From DASSJT01 sp963715025 (GTDB taxonomy: Bacteria > Actinomycetota > Actinomycetes > Actinomycetales > Dermatophilaceae), in NCBI GenBank assembly GCA_963715025.1, contig CAVQQQ010000009.1:1178001-1242000 (forward strand): a stretch of DNA of 64,000 nucleotides. The letters run 5' to 3'. Under the pieces are notes generated by a model. The model saw only the letters and a program-made list of their open reading frames with translations. It had not been told where the DNA came from and made no database searches. Both the position numbers and the translations under genes were made by a program. Positions 37,501-47,894 of this stretch are shown piece after piece; the stretch's first letter is position 1, and every line of letters starts with the position of its first letter.

Positions 37501-39644
37501 GGGCTGGAGGTCTCCTTGTGCTCGGCTGGGACGGCAGCCAGCGCCGCGGCCCGTCGTGGGCGGCGCCGCACGCTCCTGGCGACACCAAGGATGAGGATTG
37601 TGCCCGCGATCGCGCCCAGCGCCCAATAGACCCAGTTGCCGGTGGGGCTGAGCTGCACCTTGAGCACGGCTCCGCGTCCGAGGACAGTGCCGTCAGGCCC
37701 GGTCAGCGTCGTGGTGATGGGCACGAGTCCCGCCGAGAGGCTGGTCACCCGAGCGGTGACTGTAGTGCGGCTGCGCGCCCCGATGTGGATGACAGCCGGC
37801 TGCTCGTCCACCCGCAGCCGCGGGTTGTCCGGTGTGAGCCTGAGCGTCACGTCGTGCACGGCCACGTTGAGCGCGTTCATCACCGTGATCTGGAGCCGGC
37901 CCTTGTCGGCCAGGAAGTTCACGTTCCGGGGCGAGACCGATACGGCATGCGCCGTGGTCTGGGCTTCCTTGAAGACGTGGGCGTGCACCAGGTTCCACTG
38001 CGCGATGCGACCCCGCCACCGCGCGGAGGTGAGCTGCTGCTCCGCCTCCGTCAAGACCCGGGCGAAGTCGGCTCCATCGGCCCGGACCTGGGCGACCCCC
38101 GCAACGGTGCTCAGCGTGTTCTCCACTGCGCGACCGCGCGCCGCCGTCAGCACCGCCGGCCCGGATGCGACGGGGTCTCTCGGAGTGCCCGGCGGACGCT
38201 TGACCAGCGTCTCGGTGGGGGACATCGGGGTGGCCCGGGCTGCCGCGTCGATGAGCGAATCGAGTCCAGTCTGCGCCAGCCAGGGCACCGAGGAGACCGC
38301 TGACATGAAGGTCCGCAGCGCCGCCGGGTCCGGGTCGAAGGACCTCGGCGCCGCGACCAGCGCGTTGCGGCGGGTGCCAGGCAGCTCGTTCAGGAGGAGG
38401 ACGCTGTCGGCGATGAACTGCTGCGCGCTGAGCACCGCCGAGGGCACGGAGCGGGTGGCTGCGAGCATCCCGCTGAGTCGCTCGTCGTAGGCGAGCAGCG
38501 GCACGCCGTTGGCGCTGCGCCTGGCCGCGTCCGTCACCGCCGCGGGCGGCAGTGTGGACTGGGACACGATCTCCGCGGCCAGCCCGCCGGCATACATCTG
38601 CCTGATGACTCGCTCTCGGACCGCTGTGTGCGCCCCGTCGGCCGGCCAGGCGACGTCGGCCCGCCCGCCGAGCGCCGTGGCGGCGTCGGCCGCGAGGCGC
38701 ACCTGCTGGGTGACGAGCGCCCGGGCGCCGCCGCCGGGCTGGGCGGCTGCCGCGACGTCCGCATCGGAGTCGGGCAGGACCAGGGGGCTGTGCTGCGGCG
38801 CGAGGTCGGTGATCCGCGTCGCGACTTCGGCGCGCAGCAGCGCCTCTGCGTCCGAGGTGCTCCCCCCCACCGTGGGCGTTGGGGGCGGCCCTGTCGTGGG
38901 ACTGCTCGTGGTCGTCGTGGACGTGGCCGAGCCGGGCTCGCTGATGAGGACGGGCTGACGGGTCAGTAGCGGGTCGACCGCCCAGGTGATGGGAGTGCCG
39001 GTGGTCGCGGTCAGGAGCCGGTCGAGGCGCGACCCGTCGCCGATGGCCGCGGCCCAGGCCCGGTCGCGGGCCGTGCCCCTCGCACCGAACAGGGCCGGGT
39101 CGCCGTCGAGGGTGACCGGGACGACGAAGGAGAGCGCGAGCGGCTCGTACTCCTTCTTGCGCTGGTAGGCGGCGAACGTGTGCACCGACGTGGACGCCGT
39201 CTGGATGCTGATCGGCACCACGCCGTATGCCGGTGTGTGCAGTGAGTCGATCCCCTTGACCGAGATGGTGAACGGGGCTGACGCGCCAGGGGCCAGGCTG
39301 CGGGTCAGGGTCTTGGACGCGATGACTGAGCCGGTTATGGGCGCACGGCCCGACGCCCAGGCGGCGATCTCGGAGCGCTGGGTGAGCTCCTGAGCGGGGT
39401 GCACCACGCGAACCACGGCCGGGATAGCCGCTGCGCCCTCGTTGCGGACGGTGCCCTTGATGACCAGGGGCGTGGAGGGCGTCACCACCGCCGGGCTGAT
39501 CGAGCTGATCGACACGGCAAGGGAGGTCGGCGCCGCGGGCGCAGCCGCGGCGGCGGAGGCGAGGAGTGCGGCGGCGGAGGCGAGGAGTGCGGCGGCCATC
39601 GCGATCGCGGCGGCAAGCACCCGGCATACCTGCCGGCGGGGCAT
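37497..39644 (-). CDS. DUF6049 secreted/membrane protein
   Basis: 715-residue exported protein, the positional counterpart of Rv3909. It has a signal peptide (PRRQVCRVLAAAIAMAAAL) with a duplicated LLASAA, a Thr/Pro linker, and one C-terminal transmembrane helix (WVYWALGAIAGTILILGVA) followed by a basic tail, so most is extracellular. Its function is unknown; constant position beside murJ suggests envelope assembly. ATG at 39644 follows GGGGAGGAG and overlaps the NUDIX stop. Confidence 0.88.
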   Translation of the reverse strand: MPRRQVCRVLAAAIAMAAALLASAAALLASAAAAAPAAPTSLAVSISSISPAVVTPSTPLVIKGTVRNEGAAAIPAVVRVVHPAQELTQRSEIAAWASGRAPITGSVIASKTLTRSLAPGASAPFTISVKGIDSLHTPAYGVVPISIQTASTSVHTFAAYQRKKEYEPLALSFVVPVTLDGDPALFGARGTARDRAWAAAIGDGSRLDRLLTATTGTPITWAVDPLLTRQPVLISEPGSATSTTTTSSPTTGPPPTPTVGGSTSDAEALLRAEVATRITDLAPQHSPLVLPDSDADVAAAAQPGGGARALVTQQVRLAADAATALGGRADVAWPADGAHTAVRERVIRQMYAGGLAAEIVSQSTLPPAAVTDAARRSANGVPLLAYDERLSGMLAATRSVPSAVLSAQQFIADSVLLLNELPGTRRNALVAAPRSFDPDPAALRTFMSAVSSVPWLAQTGLDSLIDAAARATPMSPTETLVKRPPGTPRDPVASGPAVLTAARGRAVENTLSTVAGVAQVRADGADFARVLTEAEQQLTSARWRGRIAQWNLVHAHVFKEAQTTAHAVSVSPRNVNFLADKGRLQITVMNALNVAVHDVTLRLTPDNPRLRVDEQPAVIHIGARSRTTVTARVTSLSAGLVPITTTLTGPDGTVLGRGAVLKVQLSPTGNWVYWALGAIAGTILILGVARSVRRRPRRAAALAAVPAEHKETSSP

Positions 39645-40129
39645 CACTCCTCCCCGGAAAGCCGCTGCCATGCCTCGCGCGCGATCCGGCGCTCGTTGGG
39701 GAAGGTGAGGTGCTCGTGGGCCGACCGCAAGGGAAACCAGGCCACGTCGACTGCTTCGTGGTCGGGGTCGTTCTCGACCGTGAGGTCTCCTCCGACGGCC
39801 TCGAGGAGGTAGTGGTGGACGAACTTGTGGACGCGCTTGTCGCCGGTGGCGAACCAGTAGTCGATCGTTCCCAGCTCGAGCAGGACCTTGCCCTCGATCC
39901 CGGTCTCCTCGGCGACTTCGCGCGCCGCTGTCTCGGGGAGGGTCTCCTCACCCTCGATGTGGCCCTTGGGGAGGCACCACTCGAGCCGGCCGGCACGGTT
40001 GCGGCGGGCGATCACCGCAATGCGCGCCTCGCCGTCCTGGACGTCGACGACCACCCCGCCTGCTGACCGCTCTTCCACCGACGGAAGTCGGCGGGGGAGC
40101 CGAGCGGGCTCGGCGGCGGCGTTGGTCAC
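39644..40129 (-). CDS. NUDIX hydrolase
   Basis: 161-residue protein with the Nudix box GHIEGEETLPETAAREVAEE followed by TGIEG. The family hydrolyses nucleoside diphosphate-linked compounds; the neighbour Rv3908 (MutT4) is the mycobacterial counterpart. GTG start at 40129; first gene of the leftward NUDIX-DUF6049-murJ-pseudokinase operon, with overlapping stops and starts. Confidence 0.93.
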   Translation of the reverse strand: MTNAAAEPARLPRRLPSVEERSAGGVVVDVQDGEARIAVIARRNRAGRLEWCLPKGHIEGEETLPETAAREVAEETGIEGKVLLELGTIDYWFATGDKRVHKFVHHYLLEAVGGDLTVENDPDHEAVDVAWFPLRSAHEHLTFPNERRIAREAWQRLSGEE

Positions 40130-40185
40130 GGAGTCACTGTAACCAGCGGGACTCGGTGCCGCGCCGCTGTCCTGCGCACGTCACC

Positions 40186-40191
40186 TACCCT
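40186..40191 (+). promoter_or_regulatory. -10 element, leaderless CCA transferase transcript
   Basis: TACCCT ends eight bases before the GTG at 40200, the spacing of a leaderless actinobacterial promoter. No clear -35. Confidence 0.4.
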
Positions 40192-40199
40192 TGAACACC

Positions 40200-41669
40200 G
40201 TGTCTCCCGATCCACGTGCCGACCTGCTGCGCCGGGCTCTCGCGCACCTCGCGCCGGCCGTGCCCCTGCTGACCAACCTGGGCGAGCGGTTCGCGGCTGA
40301 GGGCTTCGAGCTGGCGCTGGTCGGGGGGCCGGTGCGGGATGCGTTCCTGGGCCGGGTGTCCCCTGACCTCGACTTCGCGACCAGCGCAACGCCGGACCAG
40401 ACCGAGGCGATCCTGCGCACCTGGGGCGATGCACACTGGGACATCGGTCGCGAGTTCGGCACGATCGGGGCGCGCAAGGGGCCGGTCACGGTCGAGGTCA
40501 CGACCTACCGCGCCGACGCCTACGACCGCGCCACCCGCAAGCCCGTCGTTGCGTTCGGGGACAGCCTGGAGGAGGACCTGTCTCGGCGGGACTTCACGGT
40601 CAATGCCATGGCCCTGCGGCTGCCGTCCCTGGAGTTCGTCGACCTGCACGGGGGCCTGGAGGATCTGGCTGCCCGTCTGCTCCGGACGCCATCCACGCCC
40701 GAGGTGTCCTTCGGCGACGACCCGCTGCGGATGATGCGGGCGGCGCGCTTCGTCGCCCAGCTCGGGGTGCGTCTGGCGCCCGACGTGGTGACGGCCATGA
40801 ACGCAATGGCCGACTCGCTCTCCATCGTCTCGGCCGAGCGGGTGCGCGACGAGTTCACCAAGCTGGTGGTGGCCCCCACGCCGAAGCCGGGCCTTCGGGT
40901 GCTGGTCGACACTGGCCTCGCCGACCAGATGCTGCCCGAACTCGCCGCGATGCGGCTCACCGTGGACGAGCACAACCGGCACAAGGACGTCTACGAGCAC
41001 TCGCTGATCGTGCTCGACCAGGCGATTGCGCTGGAGGGCCCGGCCGAGGGGCCGCCGGAGTCGGTGCCCGGCCCTGACCTCGTGCTCCGCCTGGCCGCCC
41101 TGCTCCACGACATCGGGAAGCCGGCGACCCGGCGCTTCGAGCCCGGGGGTGGCGTGAGTTTCCACCACCACGAGGCGGTCGGCGCCAAGCTGGTGGCCCG
41201 ACGGCTCAAGGCCCTCCGGTTCGACAAGGACACGATCAGGGCCGTCGCGCGGCTGGTCGAGCTGCACCTGCGCTTTCACGGCTACGGGGAGGGTCAGTGG
41301 ACCGACTCTGCCGTTCGGCGCTACATCACCGATGCCGGGCCCCTGCTGCCGCGACTGCACCGCCTGACCCGCGCGGACTCCACGACGCGCAACGTCCGCA
41401 GGGCGCAGCGGCTGGCGGCTGCGTACGACGACCTCGAAGCGCGGATCGAGCGGCTCCAGGCCCGGGAGGAGCTGGACGCGGTGCGGCCCGAACTCAACGG
41501 CAACCAGATCGCGGAGGTCCTGGGGATCAGGCCCGGGCCGGTGCTGGGCCGCGCCTACAAGTACCTGCTGTCGGTGCGGCTGGACGAGGGACCGATCGGC
41601 GAGGAGGCCGCGGCCGAGCGCCTGCGCGCATGGTGGACGCAGCAGCCGGAGTCGGCGACTGCGGACTAA
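40200..41669 (+). CDS. cca: CCA tRNA nucleotidyltransferase
   Basis: 489-residue polymerase that adds or repairs the tRNA 3' CCA. Nucleotidyltransferase motif LVGGPVRDAFLG with SPDLDFATSA; RRDFTVNAMAL; central HD domain (LLHDIGKPATR, HHHEAVGAKL). GTG at 40200 is chosen on the leaderless promoter; TTG at 40191 is in frame. Usual position next to the NUDIX-murJ operon (pcnA/Rv3907c). Confidence 0.94.
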   Translation: MSPDPRADLLRRALAHLAPAVPLLTNLGERFAAEGFELALVGGPVRDAFLGRVSPDLDFATSATPDQTEAILRTWGDAHWDIGREFGTIGARKGPVTVEVTTYRADAYDRATRKPVVAFGDSLEEDLSRRDFTVNAMALRLPSLEFVDLHGGLEDLAARLLRTPSTPEVSFGDDPLRMMRAARFVAQLGVRLAPDVVTAMNAMADSLSIVSAERVRDEFTKLVVAPTPKPGLRVLVDTGLADQMLPELAAMRLTVDEHNRHKDVYEHSLIVLDQAIALEGPAEGPPESVPGPDLVLRLAALLHDIGKPATRRFEPGGGVSFHHHEAVGAKLVARRLKALRFDKDTIRAVARLVELHLRFHGYGEGQWTDSAVRRYITDAGPLLPRLHRLTRADSTTRNVRRAQRLAAAYDDLEARIERLQAREELDAVRPELNGNQIAEVLGIRPGPVLGRAYKYLLSVRLDEGPIGEEAAAERLRAWWTQQPESATAD

Positions 41670-41908
41670 CCCGGGTTGCTCGCCCAGGCGCTCGGCCGGC
41701 ATACCCCCTGATGTGAATGCCGGCCCGACCAGGCGGACACTCAATCTGTTAAGGCGGCTGGACAGGATGCCCACCACGTGTGAAAAGGTGTGGGCCGGTG
41801 CGGGGCCGAAGCGGAGGGACAGTGGGCCCGGAGAGAGAGGTGGCGTTTGACGACGCCGAGCTGTCATAGCGCGCGGGGCCTCAGTCTGCTGGCAGTGGAG
41901 GCGGGGCG

Positions 41909-42718
41909 TTGAACGACGAACTCTCCATCTCGCGCGCGGACCTGCAGCTCCGGGCCGGTGCCGCAACGGACGTGGGGAGGGTCCGGGCCCACAACGAAGA
42001 TGCGGCGCTGGCCGAACAGACGGTTTTCGCGGTCGCCGACGGCATGGGAGGCCACGCCGCCGGCGAAGTTGCGAGCCGGATCACGGTCGAGGCGCTGCGT
42101 GAGCTGGCCGGGCGTCGCGGACTCAAGCCCGACGACGTCGTCACGGCGCTGGCCACGGCCAACGAGCGCATCCTGGAGACCGGTGCCCGCCAGCCCGAGC
42201 AGCGGGGGATGGGCACCACGGCCGCGGGGATCGTGGTCGTTTCGGCCGGTGGGTCGGACCACTGGGCGGTGTTCAACATCGGCGACTCGCGGGTCTACCG
42301 CATCCTCGAGGGTCGCATCCAGCTCGTCACCATCGACCACTCCGAGGTCCGTGCGCTGATCGACGCCGGGGTGATTACCGAAGCGGAGGCGGCCGTACAT
42401 CCCCTACGCAACGTCGTCACCCGCTCGCTGGGGTCCAGTCCTGCGCCCACACCGGACCTGTGGGTCTTTCCGCCGCACCCGGGCGAGCGGTTTGTCATCT
42501 GCTCTGACGGCCTGTCCAACGAGCTGTCGGCGGAGGCGATTCTCGACGTCGTCTCCTCGGCCGACGATCCGCAGGAGGCGGCGGAGGCGCTTGTCCACAG
42601 TGCGGTCGAGGCAGGCGGTCGGGACAATGTGACGGCCATCGTGGTTGCACTGGATCCGGGGGACGGTGAGGATGGCGATGTCGATACCGCCCCACGAGCG
42701 AACGGGACGGTCGAGTGA
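41909..42718 (+). CDS. PP2C-family Ser/Thr protein phosphatase
   Basis: 269-residue soluble phosphatase. Metal and catalytic motifs: VGRVRAHNEDA, VADGMGGHAAGE, MGTTAAGIVV, NIGDSRVYR, CSDGLSNEL and GGRDNVTAIVV. TTG start at 41909 with GGAGG seven bases upstream. No membrane segment. Its stop overlaps the FHA gene by four bases; with the kinase two genes later it forms a reversible phosphorylation pair. The 240-base upstream gap shows no gene. Confidence 0.93.
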   Translation: MNDELSISRADLQLRAGAATDVGRVRAHNEDAALAEQTVFAVADGMGGHAAGEVASRITVEALRELAGRRGLKPDDVVTALATANERILETGARQPEQRGMGTTAAGIVVVSAGGSDHWAVFNIGDSRVYRILEGRIQLVTIDHSEVRALIDAGVITEAEAAVHPLRNVVTRSLGSSPAPTPDLWVFPPHPGERFVICSDGLSNELSAEAILDVVSSADDPQEAAEALVHSAVEAGGRDNVTAIVVALDPGDGEDGDVDTAPRANGTVE

Positions 42719-44210
42719 CTGACATCGGCGTTGAGATACAGGACGAGCGGGGATGGGTCGTCGTGGCGACCCCGCGCGTCGTCGTCCTTGTGCATGCCTC
42801 GGATGAGGAACCACGGGTGGCCTCGCTGCGCGCGGTTGCGCAGGACGGCAGTGTCGACGATGTCCTTCAGATCCTCACCGAGGGCGGGATCCTCGAGACC
42901 CCCGACTTCGTCGCCATCGAGAGCGGCACGCCAGTGCGGGTTGTCGCCCGCGGTGCTGGGTATGCCGTCCTGACCAGTCACGATCCCGAGCCACCTCGCG
43001 AGGTGCGCGCCTCAGGCCGAGCCCCCTGGGCCGACGAGGACGCGCCCGATGACCTCACCCATGTCTCCCTGCGCTGTGTCCCGGCGGTCACGCGGGCCAC
43101 AGGGTTCGTTGCCACTGCGGCCCCGGCCGCCCTGGCCGGGGCCATCGCCCAGTCATCGGCACCCAGGGAGCGCGCGGAGACGTCCCGTGAGACCTCACCT
43201 GCGGGCCCCTACGGGTCCGGCGGGCCCTCGCCGCTCGCAGCAGCCGGACTTCCTCAGCACTCCGACGCGCTGGTCGTGCCGGCTGGGGTGCCGAGTGCGC
43301 GTGAAGCCGAGGCCGTGCAGCCGGCCGCCGAGCCCACGCCGATCGAGGTCCCCACGCAGGCTGAGGCGCCGGCGTCAGCTGAGGCGCCGGCGTCAGCTGA
43401 GGTGCCTGGCCCGGCCGAGGTGCCCCCGCCGGCCGAGGTGCCCCCGCCGACCGAGGTGCCCCAGCAGCCCCCCGTCCAAGCGGCATCGCCCGACCACCTC
43501 GAGGACGTCGACCGGGATGAGAGCGCTCCGAGCCCGCCCCAGAACGAGGATTCCGTCACCTCTGCCATCCCCCCGGCTGCTGTCATCCCCCCGACCCCTG
43601 CCATCCCCCCAACTACCGCCATCCCCCCGGCGCCCACGCCCGAGTCTGCCTCGCAGCCGCAAGCGGTGCCTCAGCCTCCCAGTACGCCAGGCCCGGCGGT
43701 CCAGGTCGGAGCCGACCGCTCGGCAGTGCCCGGCCAGGGAGAGCCCCCGGGCCCGCAGGTTCTCGCGGTCCTGTGCCCGGTGGGCCACCCGAACCCGCCG
43801 CACTTCGCGGCCTGCCGCCTCTGTCAGCGGCGGATAGCGGCGCAGCAGCCGCGTCACGTCCCGCGTCCGGCTCTCGGTGTGCTGCGGCTCTCGACGGGTG
43901 ACGTCGTCACGCTCGACCGCGGCATCGTGCTCGGCCGGTCACCGCGGGTCCGGGAGGACCTGCCCCCGAGAAGCAGGCCGCATGTGCTGCGACTGCCCAG
44001 CCCGCAGAACGACATCTCGCGCACCCACGCCGAGATCATGCTCGAAGGCTGGCATGTCGTCGTTCGCGACCTCGGGTCGACAAACGGGACGACGGTGACC
44101 CTCCCTGGCCACGAACCGGCGCGCCTGCGGCCGACCGACCAGCAGGTGCTGGAACCTGGGACGGTGGTGACCCTGGCCGACGAGATCACCCTGACCTACG
44201 AGGTCAGGGC

Positions 44211-44214
<4 letters not shown>
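42715..44214 (+). CDS. FHA-domain protein with Cys/His zinc-binding knuckle
   Basis: 499-residue protein. The N-terminal 100 residues are a conserved-looking domain of unknown type; residues about 140-350 are a Pro/Ala/Glu-rich disordered linker with repeated (E/A)VPPP and AIPP units; then a knuckle CPVGHPNPP...CRLC (Cys, His and two Cys) and a C-terminal FHA domain (IVLGRSPRV, ISRTHAEIMLEG, DLGSTNGT). FHA domains bind phosphothreonine, so this is the likely substrate or reader of the adjacent kinase and phosphatase. ATGA-type overlaps on both sides. Confidence 0.9.
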
Positions 44215-45281
<1,067 letters not shown>

Positions 45282-45429
45282 GTTGACGGCATACACGGGT
45301 CGTCTGTCGAGGCCTCGGCTGTTCGGCCATCGTTGTCTCCCGACCTGGATGTCGACGGCCGTGGATGCCATGATCTGGGCCGACTGAGACCCGCCCCAGG
45401 GGCGGCTTCGTGATGTGAGGGGCACGCAC

Positions 45430-47811
45430 ATGTTCGGCAGGAATCGGCGTGCAGTGACGGCTGCCGTCCTCTGCTTCGTGGTGACGGCGACCGGAGCCGT
45501 GGCGGCGGGCTCGTCGGCCGAGGCGAGTGGGAGCCAGCGCAGCCTCCGGGGGACGCTCGAGCGCGTCGTCACGGACGACCACTTCGGCAAGCCCGGCGAG
45601 CCGGACGCGGGACCTCTGGAGCGGGGTGGCCGCGACAAGCACGGCGAGCTTGCGGAGCGGGCCTCGGTTGTGGTCGACGGGCACCGCGTGCCGGTGTCGC
45701 TTCAGCAGGCCGGCGCGACCGCGTCCGGCTCGACGGTGCAGGTGAAGGTTCGGGCTCGGAGTGCCGACCAGAGCACCGCCGACCTGGTGCGTGATGCTGC
45801 CCGCGGCGCCGCGCCGGTTGTCGGCCTGTCCGTGGAGCAGACGGCGGCGGCGACGGCCGCCGTCGGCACCCATCACGTGACCATCGTGCCGCTGTTCTGG
45901 CAGACCGCCAGCCTCCCCGCCGGAGAACCGAGCACGGCGGACCTCGCGGCAGCCTTCAACGGGGTTGACTCCTACTGGAGCCAGGCGAGCAACGGGCAGG
46001 TCCGGGTCACAGTCGACTCGGTGCGGGCGTGGCCTGCGCAGGCTGAGACGCTGTCCGAGGATGGCGCGATCGCGGACTTGTGCGACCGCGAAAGCGACGC
46101 GGTGGCCAACCGAGCGATCGAGCTTGCCGGGTCAGTGCCGGCGGATGCGTTCCACCACGTCGTGGCCTATTACCCGAAGAGCAGCACGTGCGGCTTCGAG
46201 GGGCGCGCGACCGTGGGTGGCTCCAGCCTCGGCTTCGGTTTCATCTGGCTGAACGGCCCTGAGTGGCTCGACGGTGTCGCATCCCACGAGATCGGGCACA
46301 ACTTCACCCTTCGGCACAGCGGAATGCTCGACTGCTTCGATGCGATCGGCGCCCAGGTCACGCTGTCCGACGACTGCGACCATGCGACCTATTGGGACAG
46401 CTGGGACGTGATGGGCGCGATGCCGTTCGGCCAGATGGGCATGACCTCGGCCGAGCACCTCCGCCAGCTGGGCGCCATGAGTACGGGTGGCACGACGACG
46501 ATCAATGCGAGCGGCCCCGTGACGCTCAGTCCGCTGACCGGGACCAGCGGGCTGCGGGGAGCGAGTTTCACCATCGGGTCGCGCACCTTCTACCTCGAGT
46601 ACCGCACCCCCGCAGGACTCGACTCGTGGATCGACCAGCTCACGTTCCAGGCCGGGGACGGGAGCCTCTACAAGGCCCCGCTGGGCGGCGTCGTGGTCCG
46701 GGTCGTCGACTCTGCCGCGTCGGCGCCGTTCAACACCGAAGAGGATTCCCTCGACTTCCATCCTGACGGAGACTTCGCCCATCCGCCGGTACCGGGCCTT
46801 CAACTGGGCCAATCCTGGAGCGACGCCTCTGGATTGGGCTTCGAGGTCACCTCCATGTCGGCCTCCTCGGCCGTGGTGAAGGTGACCCTTCCCGACAACT
46901 CGGTGACGCGCCTCGCGGGATCTGACCGCTACGCCACCTCGGCTGTCATCAGCGCTACGTCGTTCTCGACCGGGGTGTCCGTCGCCTATGTGGCCAGCGG
47001 TGCCGCGTTCCCGGACGCGCTCTCTGGCGCACCCGCGGCAGGCAGCGCTGGCGGCCCGGTCCTGCTGACGGCGCCGACGTCGCTGCCGTCCTCCATCAGG
47101 GCCGAGCTCGACCGGCTGAAGCCGCAGCGGATCGTCGTCCTGGGGGGCACAGGTGCTGTGTCATCGACGGTGTTCGAGGCACTGAAGGGCTACACCACCG
47201 GCACGGTCACCAGGCTCGCTGGGGCCGACCGCTACGCCACCTCCGCGAAGATCAGCGCCGCCTCGTTCGCGCCCGACCCGCAGGTTGCGTTCGTGGCGGG
47301 TGGCTCCAACTTCCCCGACGCGCTCTCGGGTGCGCCCTGGGCCGGCGTCAACCAGGGACCCGTCCTGCTCACCTCGGCGACCAGCCTGCCCTCGTCGATC
47401 ACCACCGAGCTGACGAGGCTCAAGCCGCGCCAGATCTACGTTCTGGGCGGCACCTCGATGGTGAGCGAGGCGGTGCTGTCGCAGCTGGCGAAGTACGCCA
47501 CACAGGGTGTCGTCAAGAGGTATGCCGGTGCGAACCGGTACGAGACCTCGGCCAAGATCGCGAACGAGGGCTACGCAGCGCCCCGCGACCTGGTCTACGT
47601 CGCGTCGGGAGAGGCGTTCCCGGATGCCCTCTCCGGCGCAGCCGTGGCGGCCATGGGCGCGGCTCCGCTGCTTCTTACCAAGCCCACGTCGCTGCCCAGC
47701 CCGATCCAGTCCGCACTGACCCGCCTCAGCCCCACCAAGATCGTGATCCTGGGCGGCACCGGGGCGGTCAGCGGCTCCGTGGCTGCAGCTCTGCAGGCCT
47801 ACACGCCCTGA
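45430..47811 (+). CDS. secreted metalloprotease with three CWB2 repeats
   Basis: 793-residue exported protein. Signal peptide MFGRNRRAVTAAVLCFVVTA. A zincin domain has HEIGHNFTLRHS (HExxHxxxxxH) near 288 and a Met-turn-like WDVMGAMPF. From about 494 there are three cell wall-binding type 2 repeats (TRLAGSDRYATS, TRLAGADRYATS, KRYAGANRYETS), each with FPDALSGA and VVLGGTGAV-like strands. Such repeats anchor proteins to wall polymers. ATG at 45430 has GAGGGG seven bases upstream; the GTG at 45415 is less likely. Confidence 0.9.
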   Translation: MFGRNRRAVTAAVLCFVVTATGAVAAGSSAEASGSQRSLRGTLERVVTDDHFGKPGEPDAGPLERGGRDKHGELAERASVVVDGHRVPVSLQQAGATASGSTVQVKVRARSADQSTADLVRDAARGAAPVVGLSVEQTAAATAAVGTHHVTIVPLFWQTASLPAGEPSTADLAAAFNGVDSYWSQASNGQVRVTVDSVRAWPAQAETLSEDGAIADLCDRESDAVANRAIELAGSVPADAFHHVVAYYPKSSTCGFEGRATVGGSSLGFGFIWLNGPEWLDGVASHEIGHNFTLRHSGMLDCFDAIGAQVTLSDDCDHATYWDSWDVMGAMPFGQMGMTSAEHLRQLGAMSTGGTTTINASGPVTLSPLTGTSGLRGASFTIGSRTFYLEYRTPAGLDSWIDQLTFQAGDGSLYKAPLGGVVVRVVDSAASAPFNTEEDSLDFHPDGDFAHPPVPGLQLGQSWSDASGLGFEVTSMSASSAVVKVTLPDNSVTRLAGSDRYATSAVISATSFSTGVSVAYVASGAAFPDALSGAPAAGSAGGPVLLTAPTSLPSSIRAELDRLKPQRIVVLGGTGAVSSTVFEALKGYTTGTVTRLAGADRYATSAKISAASFAPDPQVAFVAGGSNFPDALSGAPWAGVNQGPVLLTSATSLPSSITTELTRLKPRQIYVLGGTSMVSEAVLSQLAKYATQGVVKRYAGANRYETSAKIANEGYAAPRDLVYVASGEAFPDALSGAAVAAMGAAPLLLTKPTSLPSPIQSALTRLSPTKIVILGGTGAVSGSVAAALQAYTP

Positions 47812-47835
47812 CCGGCGGCGAGACCGGACGCGAGC

Positions 47836-47869
47836 GGGCGGCATACCAGCAACAGCCGGTATGCCGCCC
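47836..47869. terminator. bidirectional hairpin built from GGCATACC motif
   Basis: GGGCGGCATACC (47836-47847) and its exact complement (47858-47869) with a 10-base loop, between the convergent CWB2 and ino1 genes. Confidence 0.7.
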
Positions 47870-47894
47870 ACTCACCTGCTTGCGAAAGGGAGAG

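Noticed and set aside
37693..39996. 767-codon minus-strand frame
   Set aside because: Out-of-frame Arg/Gly-rich shadow of DUF6049.
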